Shown here one piece after another: positions 8,901-15,190 of a DNA stretch of 20,201 nucleotides; position 1 is the stretch's first letter, and each line of letters opens with the position of its first letter. This stretch comes from a virus: positions 1 to 20,201 of IMG/VR virus record IMGVR_UViG_3300020183_005982; one strand, 5' to 3'. The position numbers were made by a program, and so were the translations under genes. A model generated the notes under the pieces. It worked only from the letters and a program-made list of their open reading frames with translations, was not told where the DNA came from and ran no database searches.

Positions 8901-10288
8901 GCGATGGCGGTGGCGGCACCGTTGAAATTTATGGCACGAATGGCGCAACCCAAAGAGGACTCATGGTTACCGCCAACGAGTATGCCGCCTCTGGCAACAA
9001 GATACAAACCTGGCAGTCCCATGACTACACGATAAATTCGTTCGTAAAGCCAGACGGTTCGTTCAGCATCAGGAACGTCCAGGTCGGTCTCACCGCCGCT
9101 GGCGAGATTGACACATCTTCAGGCAACCTCACGATTGACTCGGCTGGCGGAACCGTCACCGTCGACGACAACCTGACGGTCACGGGCAACCTGACCGTCT
9201 CGGGGACCACGACCACCGTCAATACAGAGACGATTGAGTTGGCGGACAACATCATCGTTTTCAACAGCAATGCCTCTGGCGCCCCATCGGAGAACGCGGG
9301 AATCGAAATCGAGCGCGGTTCCTCCACAAATGTTCTTCTTCGCTGGAACGAGACCAGCGACAAGTGGGAAATAACCACGGACGGAACAACCTACGACAAC
9401 ATAGCAACCGAGACGTACGCCGCATCGCTGACGCCAGCAACGCTAAACGATATTGGTGATGTCACAATTACCAGCGCTGCCAACGGCGAGTTCCTGAAGT
9501 GGAACGGCTCCGCGTGGGTTAATGCCTCGATTCCGACAATCAACACCCTTGATGATGTCGGCGATGTCACCATCACATCTGCGGCTTCTGGCGATTTCCT
9601 CAAGTGGAACGGCACCGCGTGGGTAAACGACCCCATCAACCTTGCAACCGACACGGTTGGAAATTACATGGCAGATGTTTCGGCAGGAACGGGCATCTCA
9701 GTAACCCACACCGCAGGCGAGGGTTCAACAGCCACCATCGCCGTCGGCGCAACAGTCGTCCAAACGACCGATACTGGCACGGTAACTTCTGCAATGATTG
9801 CAGATGGCACGATTGTCAATGCCGATATCAACGCTTCTGCGGCAATTGATAAAACGAAGATTTCAGGAACCGCAGTAACCGTTGCGGATACCGGCACAGT
9901 AACCAGCACAATGATTGCTGACGGCACGATTGTCAATGCAGACATAAATGCTTCGGCTGCGATTGAGTTGGGCAAATTGGCAGATGTGTCAACCAATGCG
10001 CAGACAGACAGTTACACACTCGTGTTGGCTGATAAAAACAAAATCGTAGAGATGAACAAGGCTTCTGCAAATAACTTGACAGTTCCGCTAAACAGTTCAG
10101 TTGCATTTGCTGTTGGTTCACAAATCAACATTCTTCAAACTGGTGCTGGCCAGACAACAGTTGTCGCAACCAGCGGCGTAACAATTAATGCAACTCCAGG
10201 TTTGAAACTTAGAGCTCAATGGTCATATGCTACGCTCATTAAGCGAGCAGAAAATACTTGGGTTCTCGTTGGAGATGTGTCAGCGTAA
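5957..10288 (+). CDS. Large repeat-rich tail-fibre protein (Mtd_N-like start)
   Basis: A 1443-aa protein, probably the main long tail fibre. Residues 1-52 (RIQLKRATAASW, VLYVGEIGFETDTKKLKIGDGT) match the Mtd_N-type N-terminal domain. The shaft contains four copies of a 104-aa unit starting VTAPLTGNVTGNADTATTL (residues 141, 551, 655 and 759). Residues ~255-495 carry an inserted KSYVD...ILVKDQ...NGVYV...TQFTG module like that of the 433-aa fibre. Near 868 and 1041 there is a repeated V-Q-V-G-x-T-A-A-G-E-I-D block; from 1272, two 39-aa units start DTGTVTS. Residues ~1347-1443 form a common phage fibre C-terminal domain (SYTLVLADKNKIVEMN, INILQTGAGQTTVVA, GLKLRAQWS, TWVLVGD). GGAGG lies 9 nt before the ATG, which overlaps the previous stop (TAATG). 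Confidence 0.9.
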   Translation: MSGARIQLKRATAASWTSNNPVLYVGEIGFETDTKKLKIGDGTTAWTSLTYASIPIALSTLNDLSDVTITSAANGDFLRWNGTAWINDAVNLSADTVGSYVESLVAGTGVTLTNNSGEAATPTISIGQAVGTGSNVTFAGVTAPLTGNVTGNADTATTLATSRTIELTGDVTGSASFNGSANASIAATIQPNSVALGTDTVGNYVESLVAGTGVTLTNNSGEGATPTIAIGQSVGTTDSPTFAKVTLSGTPSASTDATTKSYVDNIAAGINFHDAVNLATAAALPNSPTYNNGTSGEGATLTATTNARLQVDGTNASNGNRILVKDQATPQNNGVYVVTVQGSVSTTYQLTRATDFDSVNNYIEPGDAFFVLDGAINAGNGFIVNSIGTAENQSGTGTIGRHILGTDEVNFTQFTGTATITAGNGLSKSGNILSINTATVATLSDAQTLTNKTLTSPTINNPTITGVSPVVTLDGDLSGSLTLTNLGSGTLTATIQPNSVALGTDTTGDYVAGLVAGTGVTLSNNSGETATPTIAIGQAVGTDSTVTFAGVTAPLTGNVTGNADTATTLATSRTIELTGDVTGSASFNGSANASITATIQPNSVALGTDTTGNYVSDVSAGTGVTVTHTPGEGSSPTIAIGQAVGTGSSVTFASVTAPLTGNVTGNADTATTLATSRTIELTGDVTGSASFDGSANASITATIAANSVALGTDTTGNYVSDVTGGTGVTVTHTPGEGSSPTIAIGQAVGTGSTVTFAGVTAPLTGNVTGNADTATTLATSRTIELTGDVTGSASFNGSANASIAATIQPNSVALGTDTTGDYVASLVAGTGVTLTDNSGETATPTIAIGQSVATNANPTFAGATLDAVQVGITAAGEIDTTSGNLTIDSAGGTVTVDDVLTVNGNINTSNQIRITGTTATSIPNVNGQQEAFLTVRASEASFADGNGPSLLLVRNHMNSGLTVSQYGNFSLTGGGRISGFTGDGGGGTVEIYGTNGATQRGLMVTANEYAASGNKIQTWQSHDYTINSFVKPDGSFSIRNVQVGLTAAGEIDTSSGNLTIDSAGGTVTVDDNLTVTGNLTVSGTTTTVNTETIELADNIIVFNSNASGAPSENAGIEIERGSSTNVLLRWNETSDKWEITTDGTTYDNIATETYAASLTPATLNDIGDVTITSAANGEFLKWNGSAWVNASIPTINTLDDVGDVTITSAASGDFLKWNGTAWVNDPINLATDTVGNYMADVSAGTGISVTHTAGEGSTATIAVGATVVQTTDTGTVTSAMIADGTIVNADINASAAIDKTKISGTAVTVADTGTVTSTMIADGTIVNADINASAAIELGKLADVSTNAQTDSYTLVLADKNKIVEMNKASANNLTVPLNSSVAFAVGSQINILQTGAGQTTVVATSGVTINATPGLKLRAQWSYATLIKRAENTWVLVGDVSA
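6377..6688 (+). repeat. 104-aa / 312-bp fibre repeat, isolated copy
   Basis: One copy of the VTAPLTGNVTG... unit (residues 141-244). It is separated from the three tandem copies by the AT-rich module and part of a further unit. Third-base differences show it is not a recent exact duplication. Confidence 0.8.
7607..8542 (+). repeat. Three tandem 104-aa / 312-bp fibre repeats
   Basis: Copies start at 7607, 7919 and 8231, exactly 312 bp apart (residues 551, 655 and 759). Each runs from VTAPLTGNVTG through ELTGDVTGSASF, NSVALGTDTTG and TIAIGQ. The amino acid sequence is far better kept than the codons, as expected for an old expansion under selection on the protein shaft. Confidence 0.85.
8558..9175 (+). 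repeat. Paired 33-aa fibre block, copies 519 bp apart
   Basis: V-Q-V-G-x-T-A-A-G-E-I-D followed by SGNLTIDSAGGTVTVDD occurs at 8558-8656 and again at 9077-9175. The segment between them (~8660-9076) has a unique sequence with RISGFTGDGGGGTVEIYGT and may be a globular domain on the shaft. Confidence 0.75.
9770..9993 (+). repeat. Two 39-aa fibre units (DTGTVTS...)
   Basis: DTGTVTS[AT]MIADGTIVNADI followed by NASAAI starts at 9770 and at 9887, 117 bp apart, just ahead of the C-terminal domain. This is the usual phage-fibre 'ADGTIVNADI' unit. Confidence 0.75.
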
Positions 10289-10291
10289 TTT

Positions 10292-10915
10292 ATGGCCGGT
10301 AGAACCAATCCGAAAGATACTGGTGGCAAAAAGCCAACAACGCCAACCAACGTTTCTGGCACCGCCGTAGCCCAAACCAATAACACAGCAGGAAATAATG
10401 CTCAGCAAGTCAGTGTTGCTTTTACTGCATCAACATACATTGGCAAAGGAACAGTCACCTATACGGCAACAAGTTCTCCAAGCGGGCTTACAGGAACCGG
10501 CAGTAGTTCTCCAATAACGGTTTCTGGATTGACTGCTGGAACAGCTTATACATTTACTGTCAAAGCCACTACAAACTATGGCGTTGCATCGGATGATTCA
10601 AGCGCATCGAGTTCCGTAACCCCACCATACTTTCCTCCATTTTTCCCACCGTTCTTTCCTCCATACTTCCCGCCGTTCTTCCCACCGTTCTTTCCGCCGT
10701 ACTTTCCACCATTCTTTCCGCCCTTTTTCCCGCCGTACTTCCCACCATTTTTCCCGCCCTTTTTCCCGCCGTACTTCCCACCATTTTTCCCGCCGTTCTT
10801 TCCCCCATACTTCCCACCGTTCTTCCCGCCGTTCTTTCCCCCGTTTTTCCCTCCATTCTTCCCGCCGTTCTTCCCCCCATACTTCCCACCGTTCTTCCCA
10901 CCAGGATTTAAGTGA
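10292..10915 (+). CDS. Fibronectin-III-like protein with eightfold PYFPPFFPPFFP tail
   Basis: A 207-aa protein. Residues ~14-110 form a fibronectin type III-like domain (VSVAFTAS, VTYTATSSPSG, ITVSGLTAGTAYTFTVKA), a fold common on phage virion surfaces. Residues 112-207 are 24 tetrapeptides P-[YF]-F-P, organised as eight 12-residue units P-Y-F-P-P-F-F-P-P-F-F-P; the seventh has lost its Tyr and the last ends PGFK. No signal peptide is seen. The repeat has no Lys, Arg or acid except the final Lys, so it is very hydrophobic yet rigid, perhaps a polyproline-II rod or adhesive tip. It starts 3 nt after the 1443-aa fibre with no clear Shine-Dalgarno, so it may be translated by coupling. Prolyl-hydroxylase-like genes follow two genes downstream. 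Confidence 0.85.
   Translation: MAGRTNPKDTGGKKPTTPTNVSGTAVAQTNNTAGNNAQQVSVAFTASTYIGKGTVTYTATSSPSGLTGTGSSSPITVSGLTAGTAYTFTVKATTNYGVASDDSSASSSVTPPYFPPFFPPFFPPYFPPFFPPFFPPYFPPFFPPFFPPYFPPFFPPFFPPYFPPFFPPFFPPYFPPFFPPFFPPFFPPFFPPFFPPYFPPFFPPGFK
10625..10912 (+). repeat. Eight 36-bp units encoding P-Y-F-P-P-F-F-P-P-F-F-P
   Basis: The array has a 12-bp basic period and a 36-bp super-period set by a Tyr codon at units 1, 4, 7, 10, 13, 16 and 22. Unit 19 (10841-10852) has TTT where Tyr is expected, so phase is kept. Pro and Phe codons vary between copies. Confidence 0.9.
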
Positions 10916-10933
10916 TACAAAATGGAGACAACC

Positions 10934-11932
10934 ATGACAGCAACAACCGTAAATGAATTTATTTCTAAAACAAAATTGCAAAATGGAGTTCCAGAAATAG
11001 CAAAACATTGTGTATCGGAATCGATTAAAAACGACACAGAATGGCACGAGCGCATATTGCCAGTTTCTATTTATGACATTAAGTTGTCCTCTGCTGACGG
11101 AAAAGAATCAGATATTTTGAGTAAACAAAAAGGCAAAGTGACACTTGTATTTAATGTTGCTGCTGGGTGCGGGAACATACCGCAACACTCAGTCATTGAA
11201 GAACTTAACCAGATGTATAAACACGAACCAAATTTTAATATCATTGCCATAGTTGTTGACGACTTTGTTTGCCACGGATATCCAGAATTTCAAAATGGAC
11301 TGATGGCCTATGCAGAACAAAATAGTTTAAATCTGACCCCAGGAGAAGTGGCAAAAAAATATGCTGAAGACAATTTTGGAACCACGTACAAGTTTTCCGA
11401 ATTAACAAATGGAAGATTTGATAAACACACTTATGACCCTGGCTACGTTCCGGGGAAAGAAAAAATTCAAGAACAACATGAACTTTGGTGGTATTTGACA
11501 GGGGCATACAAAGCAGACCTTCAGCCAAATGGTGTTCCATACCACAATGAGGTAATACCTTGGTCATACGCAGAAGAAATGGACGAAAGCGGTCAATTGA
11601 AACAACCAGAAAAAATAAAAGCTTTTGACCCGTTGCGTGGAAATTTTGAAAAGTTTTTGATTGATAAAACAGGAACAAGAATAAAAAGATACGCAAACGG
11701 ATTTCTTCTTGGGGAAAGAAACATCAATGGGGAAACATTCCCATGGATTACAGAGTCTTGGACCAATGATGGACGTCGAAACCATAATCCAAAAATTGAC
11801 CCCTCACCAGAAAACGAAGATGCATACAAGGCATATGGAGATAAATCATGGCCAAATCTTCTTCAAAGAAAAGGCATTGAAGTATCTCTTCATATAATTA
11901 GCAAAGATATAGAGACATTTCTTGGCAAGTAG
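10934..11932 (+). CDS. Glutathione-peroxidase-like thioredoxin-fold protein with altered active site
   Basis: A 332-aa protein from the ATG at 10934, chosen because GGAG (10924-10927) lies 6 nt upstream; an ATG at 10922 would add four residues. Numbering here is from 10922. IYDIKLSSADGKESDIL (50-66), GKVTLVFNVAAGCG (71-84), then a helix, then FGTTYKFSEL (152-161) and NFEKFLIDKTGTRIKRY (241-257) follow the order of glutathione peroxidases. The likely peroxidatic Cys is C83. The usual NQ (of FPCNQF) is replaced by VVDDF and the usual WNF by GNF, so the catalytic Gln and Trp are missing. Extra sequence lies at ~165-237 and ~260-336. A reduced or different redox activity is possible. It lies between the repeat protein and the oxygenase genes, with 2 nt to the next start. 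Confidence 0.7.
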   Translation: MTATTVNEFISKTKLQNGVPEIAKHCVSESIKNDTEWHERILPVSIYDIKLSSADGKESDILSKQKGKVTLVFNVAAGCGNIPQHSVIEELNQMYKHEPNFNIIAIVVDDFVCHGYPEFQNGLMAYAEQNSLNLTPGEVAKKYAEDNFGTTYKFSELTNGRFDKHTYDPGYVPGKEKIQEQHELWWYLTGAYKADLQPNGVPYHNEVIPWSYAEEMDESGQLKQPEKIKAFDPLRGNFEKFLIDKTGTRIKRYANGFLLGERNINGETFPWITESWTNDGRRNHNPKIDPSPENEDAYKAYGDKSWPNLLQRKGIEVSLHIISKDIETFLGK

Positions 11933-11934
11933 AT

Positions 11935-12522
11935 ATGAACGCCGGAGCGGCAGACCCAAATAACATTGTCATCGTTCGAAATTTTATTTCAGCTGACGAC
12001 TTGAGCAGACTATATAAATACTGCTATTCCATCAACGAGTGGGAAACATGGTCAGCTGGTGGTGAAGACAAAATATCAACAGCAAAATACATGAAAGCCA
12101 AAAACCCAGAGCTGTATGACACGATGAAGGGTTACGTTGACGAAATACAAAAACAAATTGAGTTTAAATTTGGTAGACCATTAGAACCAGCTGAAGCAGG
12201 AGTACGTAGATGGGATGTCGGAGAAGAACAGGGACTGCACGCAGATGGGGAAAACCGCGATGGCAGTCCAAATGGCACATATATTGTGGACTATGGTTCG
12301 GTCATGTACTTGAACCAGAACTTTATTGGTGGAGAGATATATTTTCCTCAATACGAGCTTGAAATTACCCCAGAAGCTGGCATGTTAATCTATTTTCCAT
12401 CCAGTAGATACTACCTACATGGTGTTAGAAAGATACTCCAAGGAATCAGATACACATCGGCGCATTTTTGGGTTCCCGAAAAACACAGAAAGTTAATTAA
12501 CAATGTTATTGGGAAAACCTAA
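11935..12522 (+). CDS. 2OG-Fe(II) oxygenase, prolyl 4-hydroxylase-like (A)
   Basis: A 195-aa protein of the P4H/2OG-Fe(II) oxygenase superfamily, which uses 2-oxoglutarate, O2 and Fe(II) to hydroxylate a substrate. Iron ligands are H102, D104 (LHADGE) and H162 (YLHGVRK); the 2OG-binding residue is R172 (GIRYTS), ten residues after the second His. The core GGEIYFPQYELEITPEAGMLI (132-152) and FPSSRYYLHGV match P4H-type proteins. No signal or membrane segment. It is the first of four P4H-like enzymes here; it lies 2 nt after the GPx-like gene and overlaps the sulfotransferase gene by 20 nt. The substrate is not shown by the sequence. Confidence 0.9.
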   Translation: MNAGAADPNNIVIVRNFISADDLSRLYKYCYSINEWETWSAGGEDKISTAKYMKAKNPELYDTMKGYVDEIQKQIEFKFGRPLEPAEAGVRRWDVGEEQGLHADGENRDGSPNGTYIVDYGSVMYLNQNFIGGEIYFPQYELEITPEAGMLIYFPSSRYYLHGVRKILQGIRYTSAHFWVPEKHRKLINNVIGKT

Positions 12523-13279
12523 GCTCTACCATCTTCATATTCCAAGGACGGGGGGGACAAACATACTGTATGCCATGCAGAAGTCTTTTGGAATCGATGC
12601 CAACATGGCTTGGCCGGGGATATTTGAATTCATCTACAACCATGAGAAATTAAAAAATAATGGATTTATCTCTGGTCATTTTGCTTTAAATCCCATACTC
12701 CAAAATCACGAGATAAAAACATTTTCTGTAGTTCGCGAACCAATTGACCACTTTATAAGTGTTGCGGCATATCGTGCGGCCAGCAACAATAAAGAATTTA
12801 ACAACAAGACACTGGATGCATTTCTTGAAGAATATCAATTATTTTGCTTCTCTTCTGACGTTTTTGGATTATCTGGAAACCTTCAAACAAAGCACTTAAC
12901 ATGCAGATTGATAAATTTTTGCGAACTTTTCACGGATAAAGATGTTGCTGAACTTAAGACAACCACTGGAACTGTAGGCAATATTGAAGAATCAATAATT
13001 TTCGAAGAAGGTTCATTTCCAGCTGATGAGGCTGAGTTGTTAAAAAAAATAGAAAATATCAAATTATTCAAGTTTTATGAGAGAGATAAAATAAATAGCT
13101 ATTTGCATCAAGTTCTAAATAATGTGTTTGGAGTGCAATTCTGTGGTATTAGCAAAAATCAGGTCAATTCTTCGGTCAGAAATATGATGATGCCCAGCCC
13201 ACAGCAAATTAGAGAAATTGAAAATAGGTGCAAAATGGATTTGATATTGTATGAGCATGTCTGCTCCGTCAATAAATAA
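12503..13279 (+). CDS. PAPS-dependent sulfotransferase-like protein
   Basis: A 258-aa protein with sulfotransferase signatures. HIPRTGGTN (12-20) is the 5'-phosphosulfate-binding loop of the form HxPKxGGT(S/N), with Arg in place of the usual Lys. TFSVVREPIDHFIS (73-86) is the 3'-phosphate-binding element. Together they mark a carbohydrate- or protein-directed sulfotransferase (Sulfotransfer_2-like) that moves sulfate from PAPS to a hydroxyl group, either glycan or Tyr/Ser/Thr. No membrane segment precedes the domain, unlike many eukaryotic members, so it would act in the cytoplasm. It overlaps the gene before it by 20 nt and the one after it by 23-29 nt, so it belongs to the same operon as the oxygenases. 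Weak RBS. The acceptor is unknown. Confidence 0.8.
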   Translation: MLLGKPKLYHLHIPRTGGTNILYAMQKSFGIDANMAWPGIFEFIYNHEKLKNNGFISGHFALNPILQNHEIKTFSVVREPIDHFISVAAYRAASNNKEFNNKTLDAFLEEYQLFCFSSDVFGLSGNLQTKHLTCRLINFCELFTDKDVAELKTTTGTVGNIEESIIFEEGSFPADEAELLKKIENIKLFKFYERDKINSYLHQVLNNVFGVQFCGISKNQVNSSVRNMMMPSPQQIREIENRCKMDLILYEHVCSVNK

Positions 13280-13892
13280 CGAATCCCCATGGAATATTAA
13301 ACCTGGGCATTTTGGTAGCGGACCAGAGAATATTCACATTCTAGAAAATTTTATCGACCCAACTGACTTAAAAATAATTCATGACTTTTGCCCCACCATC
13401 AGCGAGTGGAATAACGAGGCCGAAAGCGTGTATGCAGAGGATGGGACATGTCTTTATAACGCCGATTACTGGAATGACAGACAGTGCAGCAGTGACATTT
13501 TGCTGCGACTTAACCCAGCAGTACATGCCCTAGTAGATAAATACATCTACAAAATGAAAGAAACTATTGAGTCCATATTTGGGGTTGAGGTGTCGGTCCG
13601 TCCGCCGGTAATCATGAAGTGGCGTCCTGGCATAGAACAACAACCCCACGCAGACAAACAGCTAAATGACGGGCGCCCAAATGCATTTGTCGACTACGAC
13701 ATAAATACGCTTTTTTACTACAACGATGAATTTACCGGTGGAGAGCTCTACTATCCACAGCACAATATAACCGTGCGCCCCAAGCCTGGTCTTGCAGTTA
13801 TCCACCCAGGTGATGTGAATTACCTGCATGGGGTCAAAATGATTACGTCTGGAGAAAGATATACGACCCCATCGTTCTATACGGTTGTATAG
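13251..13892 (+). CDS. 2OG-Fe(II) oxygenase, prolyl 4-hydroxylase-like (B)
   Basis: A 213-aa protein from the ATG at 13251, with an alternative ATG at 13257; both overlap the sulfotransferase gene. Iron ligands are H133, D135 (PHADKQ) and H193 (YLHGVKM); R203 (GERYTT) is in the 2OG position. GGELYYPQHNITVRPKPGLA (163-182) matches the GGEIYFPQYELEITPEAGM block of enzyme A, so they are clear but divergent paralogues. The ~60-residue N-terminus is longer than in A. There is no signal peptide. Only 3 nt separate it from the next gene. The substrate is unknown. Confidence 0.9.
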   Translation: MSMSAPSINNESPWNIKPGHFGSGPENIHILENFIDPTDLKIIHDFCPTISEWNNEAESVYAEDGTCLYNADYWNDRQCSSDILLRLNPAVHALVDKYIYKMKETIESIFGVEVSVRPPVIMKWRPGIEQQPHADKQLNDGRPNAFVDYDINTLFYYNDEFTGGELYYPQHNITVRPKPGLAVIHPGDVNYLHGVKMITSGERYTTPSFYTVV

Positions 13893-13895
13893 CAA

Positions 13896-14432
13896 ATGTC
13901 TTCCGATAAAAGCAGAAAACTAGACGGTATTTATCAAGTTTTAAACTTCATCAACCACGATTCTCTCGAGCTTATTAATCAATTGTCGGTTGATGTGAAA
14001 GAATCGCTTAGCCCACAGAAAATGAAAGAAGAAGGCTATTCAGAACTATATAACACTATTCGTGTTGAAACAATGGCCGCAGGTAAATTGATTGAAGACT
14101 CCTATAACGTAAACCTCAACTGGTCCGTATTTCATCCGGGATTTTTTGTCAGGCGGACAGACAACCACGAACCAGAAATACACGCCGACAATGAAACCCT
14201 TGACGGGAAACCAAAACCAAATTTTGAAAATTTTGACGTATCCGGAGTAATATATTTTGGCTCAGAGTTCGAAGGGGGCGAGATTGAGTTTGTCAACAAA
14301 AATATAAAAATAAAACCAAAAGCTGGCAGTTTGATATTCTTTCCGGGAGATGCCCGATATGCCCACTGTGTGCATAGGGTTGTTTCTGGTGTTAGGCTTT
14401 CCTCCGCAATGTGGTTTGCAATTTTGGATTAA
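13896..14432 (+). CDS. 2OG-Fe(II) oxygenase, short P4H-like (C)
   Basis: A 178-aa protein, shorter than its neighbours. Iron ligands H96 and D98 (IHADNE) and H157 (RYAHCVHR), with R167 (GVRLSS) in the 2OG position. The core is present (GGEIEFVNKNIKIKPKAGSLI, 128-148), and FFPGDARYAHCV is typical of P4H-like enzymes. The region before the HxD is short and shows no other domain. The ATG starts 3 nt after the stop of gene B, without a strong RBS, suggesting coupled translation. Substrate unknown. Confidence 0.88.
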   Translation: MSSDKSRKLDGIYQVLNFINHDSLELINQLSVDVKESLSPQKMKEEGYSELYNTIRVETMAAGKLIEDSYNVNLNWSVFHPGFFVRRTDNHEPEIHADNETLDGKPKPNFENFDVSGVIYFGSEFEGGEIEFVNKNIKIKPKAGSLIFFPGDARYAHCVHRVVSGVRLSSAMWFAILD

Positions 14433-14452
14433 CGATTAACAAGGAGAGAAAA

Positions 14453-15190
14453 ATGACAGAGATGCTTTGCCCAGACATTCAAGTTTTTCATGTCGACGAC
14501 CCACGTTTTGGAATTATTCTCTACAGAAACGCCCTCAGCGAAAAAGCAAAAAATGTAGTCGAAAGACTTGAAAAAACAATTGGTGAAAGCACAACCGCTC
14601 CGTACATGTGGATGGAAGCCCTTGTCGGTGACCAAACAAAAATGCCAGAATATAGAGATTGCCACGATTGCAAAATTGGGCAAGCACACGCAGATAATGC
14701 TCAGGATGAATTTTTAGAAATAAAAAACATTTATCATGATGTTTCCGAATCCTTAAAATTTGCGCTAGCCGATTACGAGGCAAGATACAACATAAAAATG
14801 GATTTTATGGAAGCAATTAATTTCGTTAGATACAAGGAAGGCGAACACTTCAGCGTTCATACGGACCATGGTTTTTCATATACCTGCACAGTTTCCTCAT
14901 GTCTTTATTTGAACAGTGGCTACGAAGGCGGAGAATTGTATTTTCCAAATCTCAACATCACAATTAAACCAGAGTTTGGCGATAACGTGATTTTCCCATC
15001 GACATACATATATTCCCATGGCGCCAAACCAGTCACAAGCGGCACAAAATACGTTGCCGTGACAATGTTTGACTACAACGACAGAAACCACAAGCATGGA
15101 TATGGCGAAAATATTGATGGAACACCGGCCACGCCCGGCGCAGGAATACCTAAATACACCCCAGGGCAACTGGCGGTTCCAAAAGGATGA
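14453..15190 (+). CDS. 2OG-Fe(II) oxygenase, P4H-like with C-terminal tail (D)
   Basis: A 245-aa protein from the ATG at 14453, chosen because AAGGAG (14441-14446) sits 6 nt upstream; a GTG at 14411 would overlap the previous gene and lacks an RBS. Iron ligands H136 and D138 (VHTDHG) and H189 (YSHGAKP); K199 (GTKYVA) takes the 2OG position held by Arg in A to C, as in collagen-type P4Hs. GGELYFPNLNITIKPEFGD (159-177) matches the shared core. A further possible motif, AHADNAQDEF (78-87), lies before the catalytic block; it resembles an HxD but has no partner His and is probably not a second centre. The ~35-residue Pro/Gly tail after the fold is unusual. The stop overlaps the next start (ATGA). 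Confidence 0.88.
   Translation: MTEMLCPDIQVFHVDDPRFGIILYRNALSEKAKNVVERLEKTIGESTTAPYMWMEALVGDQTKMPEYRDCHDCKIGQAHADNAQDEFLEIKNIYHDVSESLKFALADYEARYNIKMDFMEAINFVRYKEGEHFSVHTDHGFSYTCTVSSCLYLNSGYEGGELYFPNLNITIKPEFGDNVIFPSTYIYSHGAKPVTSGTKYVAVTMFDYNDRNHKHGYGENIDGTPATPGAGIPKYTPGQLAVPKG

Noticed and set aside
6106-9996. Minus-strand frames of 60 to 126 codons inside the large fibre
   Set aside because: They repeat with the fibre units and reflect low stop-codon frequency opposite a Thr/Ala/Gly/Val-rich coding sequence.
10625-10912. CRISPR-like periodicity
   Set aside because: Units are contiguous with no spacers, in frame, and encode a single open protein.
10569-11055. Long minus-strand frames rich in Gly-Gly-Lys or Arg/Glu across the repeat
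   Set aside because: They are antisense readings of the 12-bp periodic Pro/Phe repeat, which keeps several frames free of stops. They have no RBS and run into the next plus-strand gene.
14684-14715. AHADN in oxygenase D as a second HxD iron site
   Set aside because: It lies before the fold core and has no matching distal His; the block around H136, D138 and H189 accounts for a full site.
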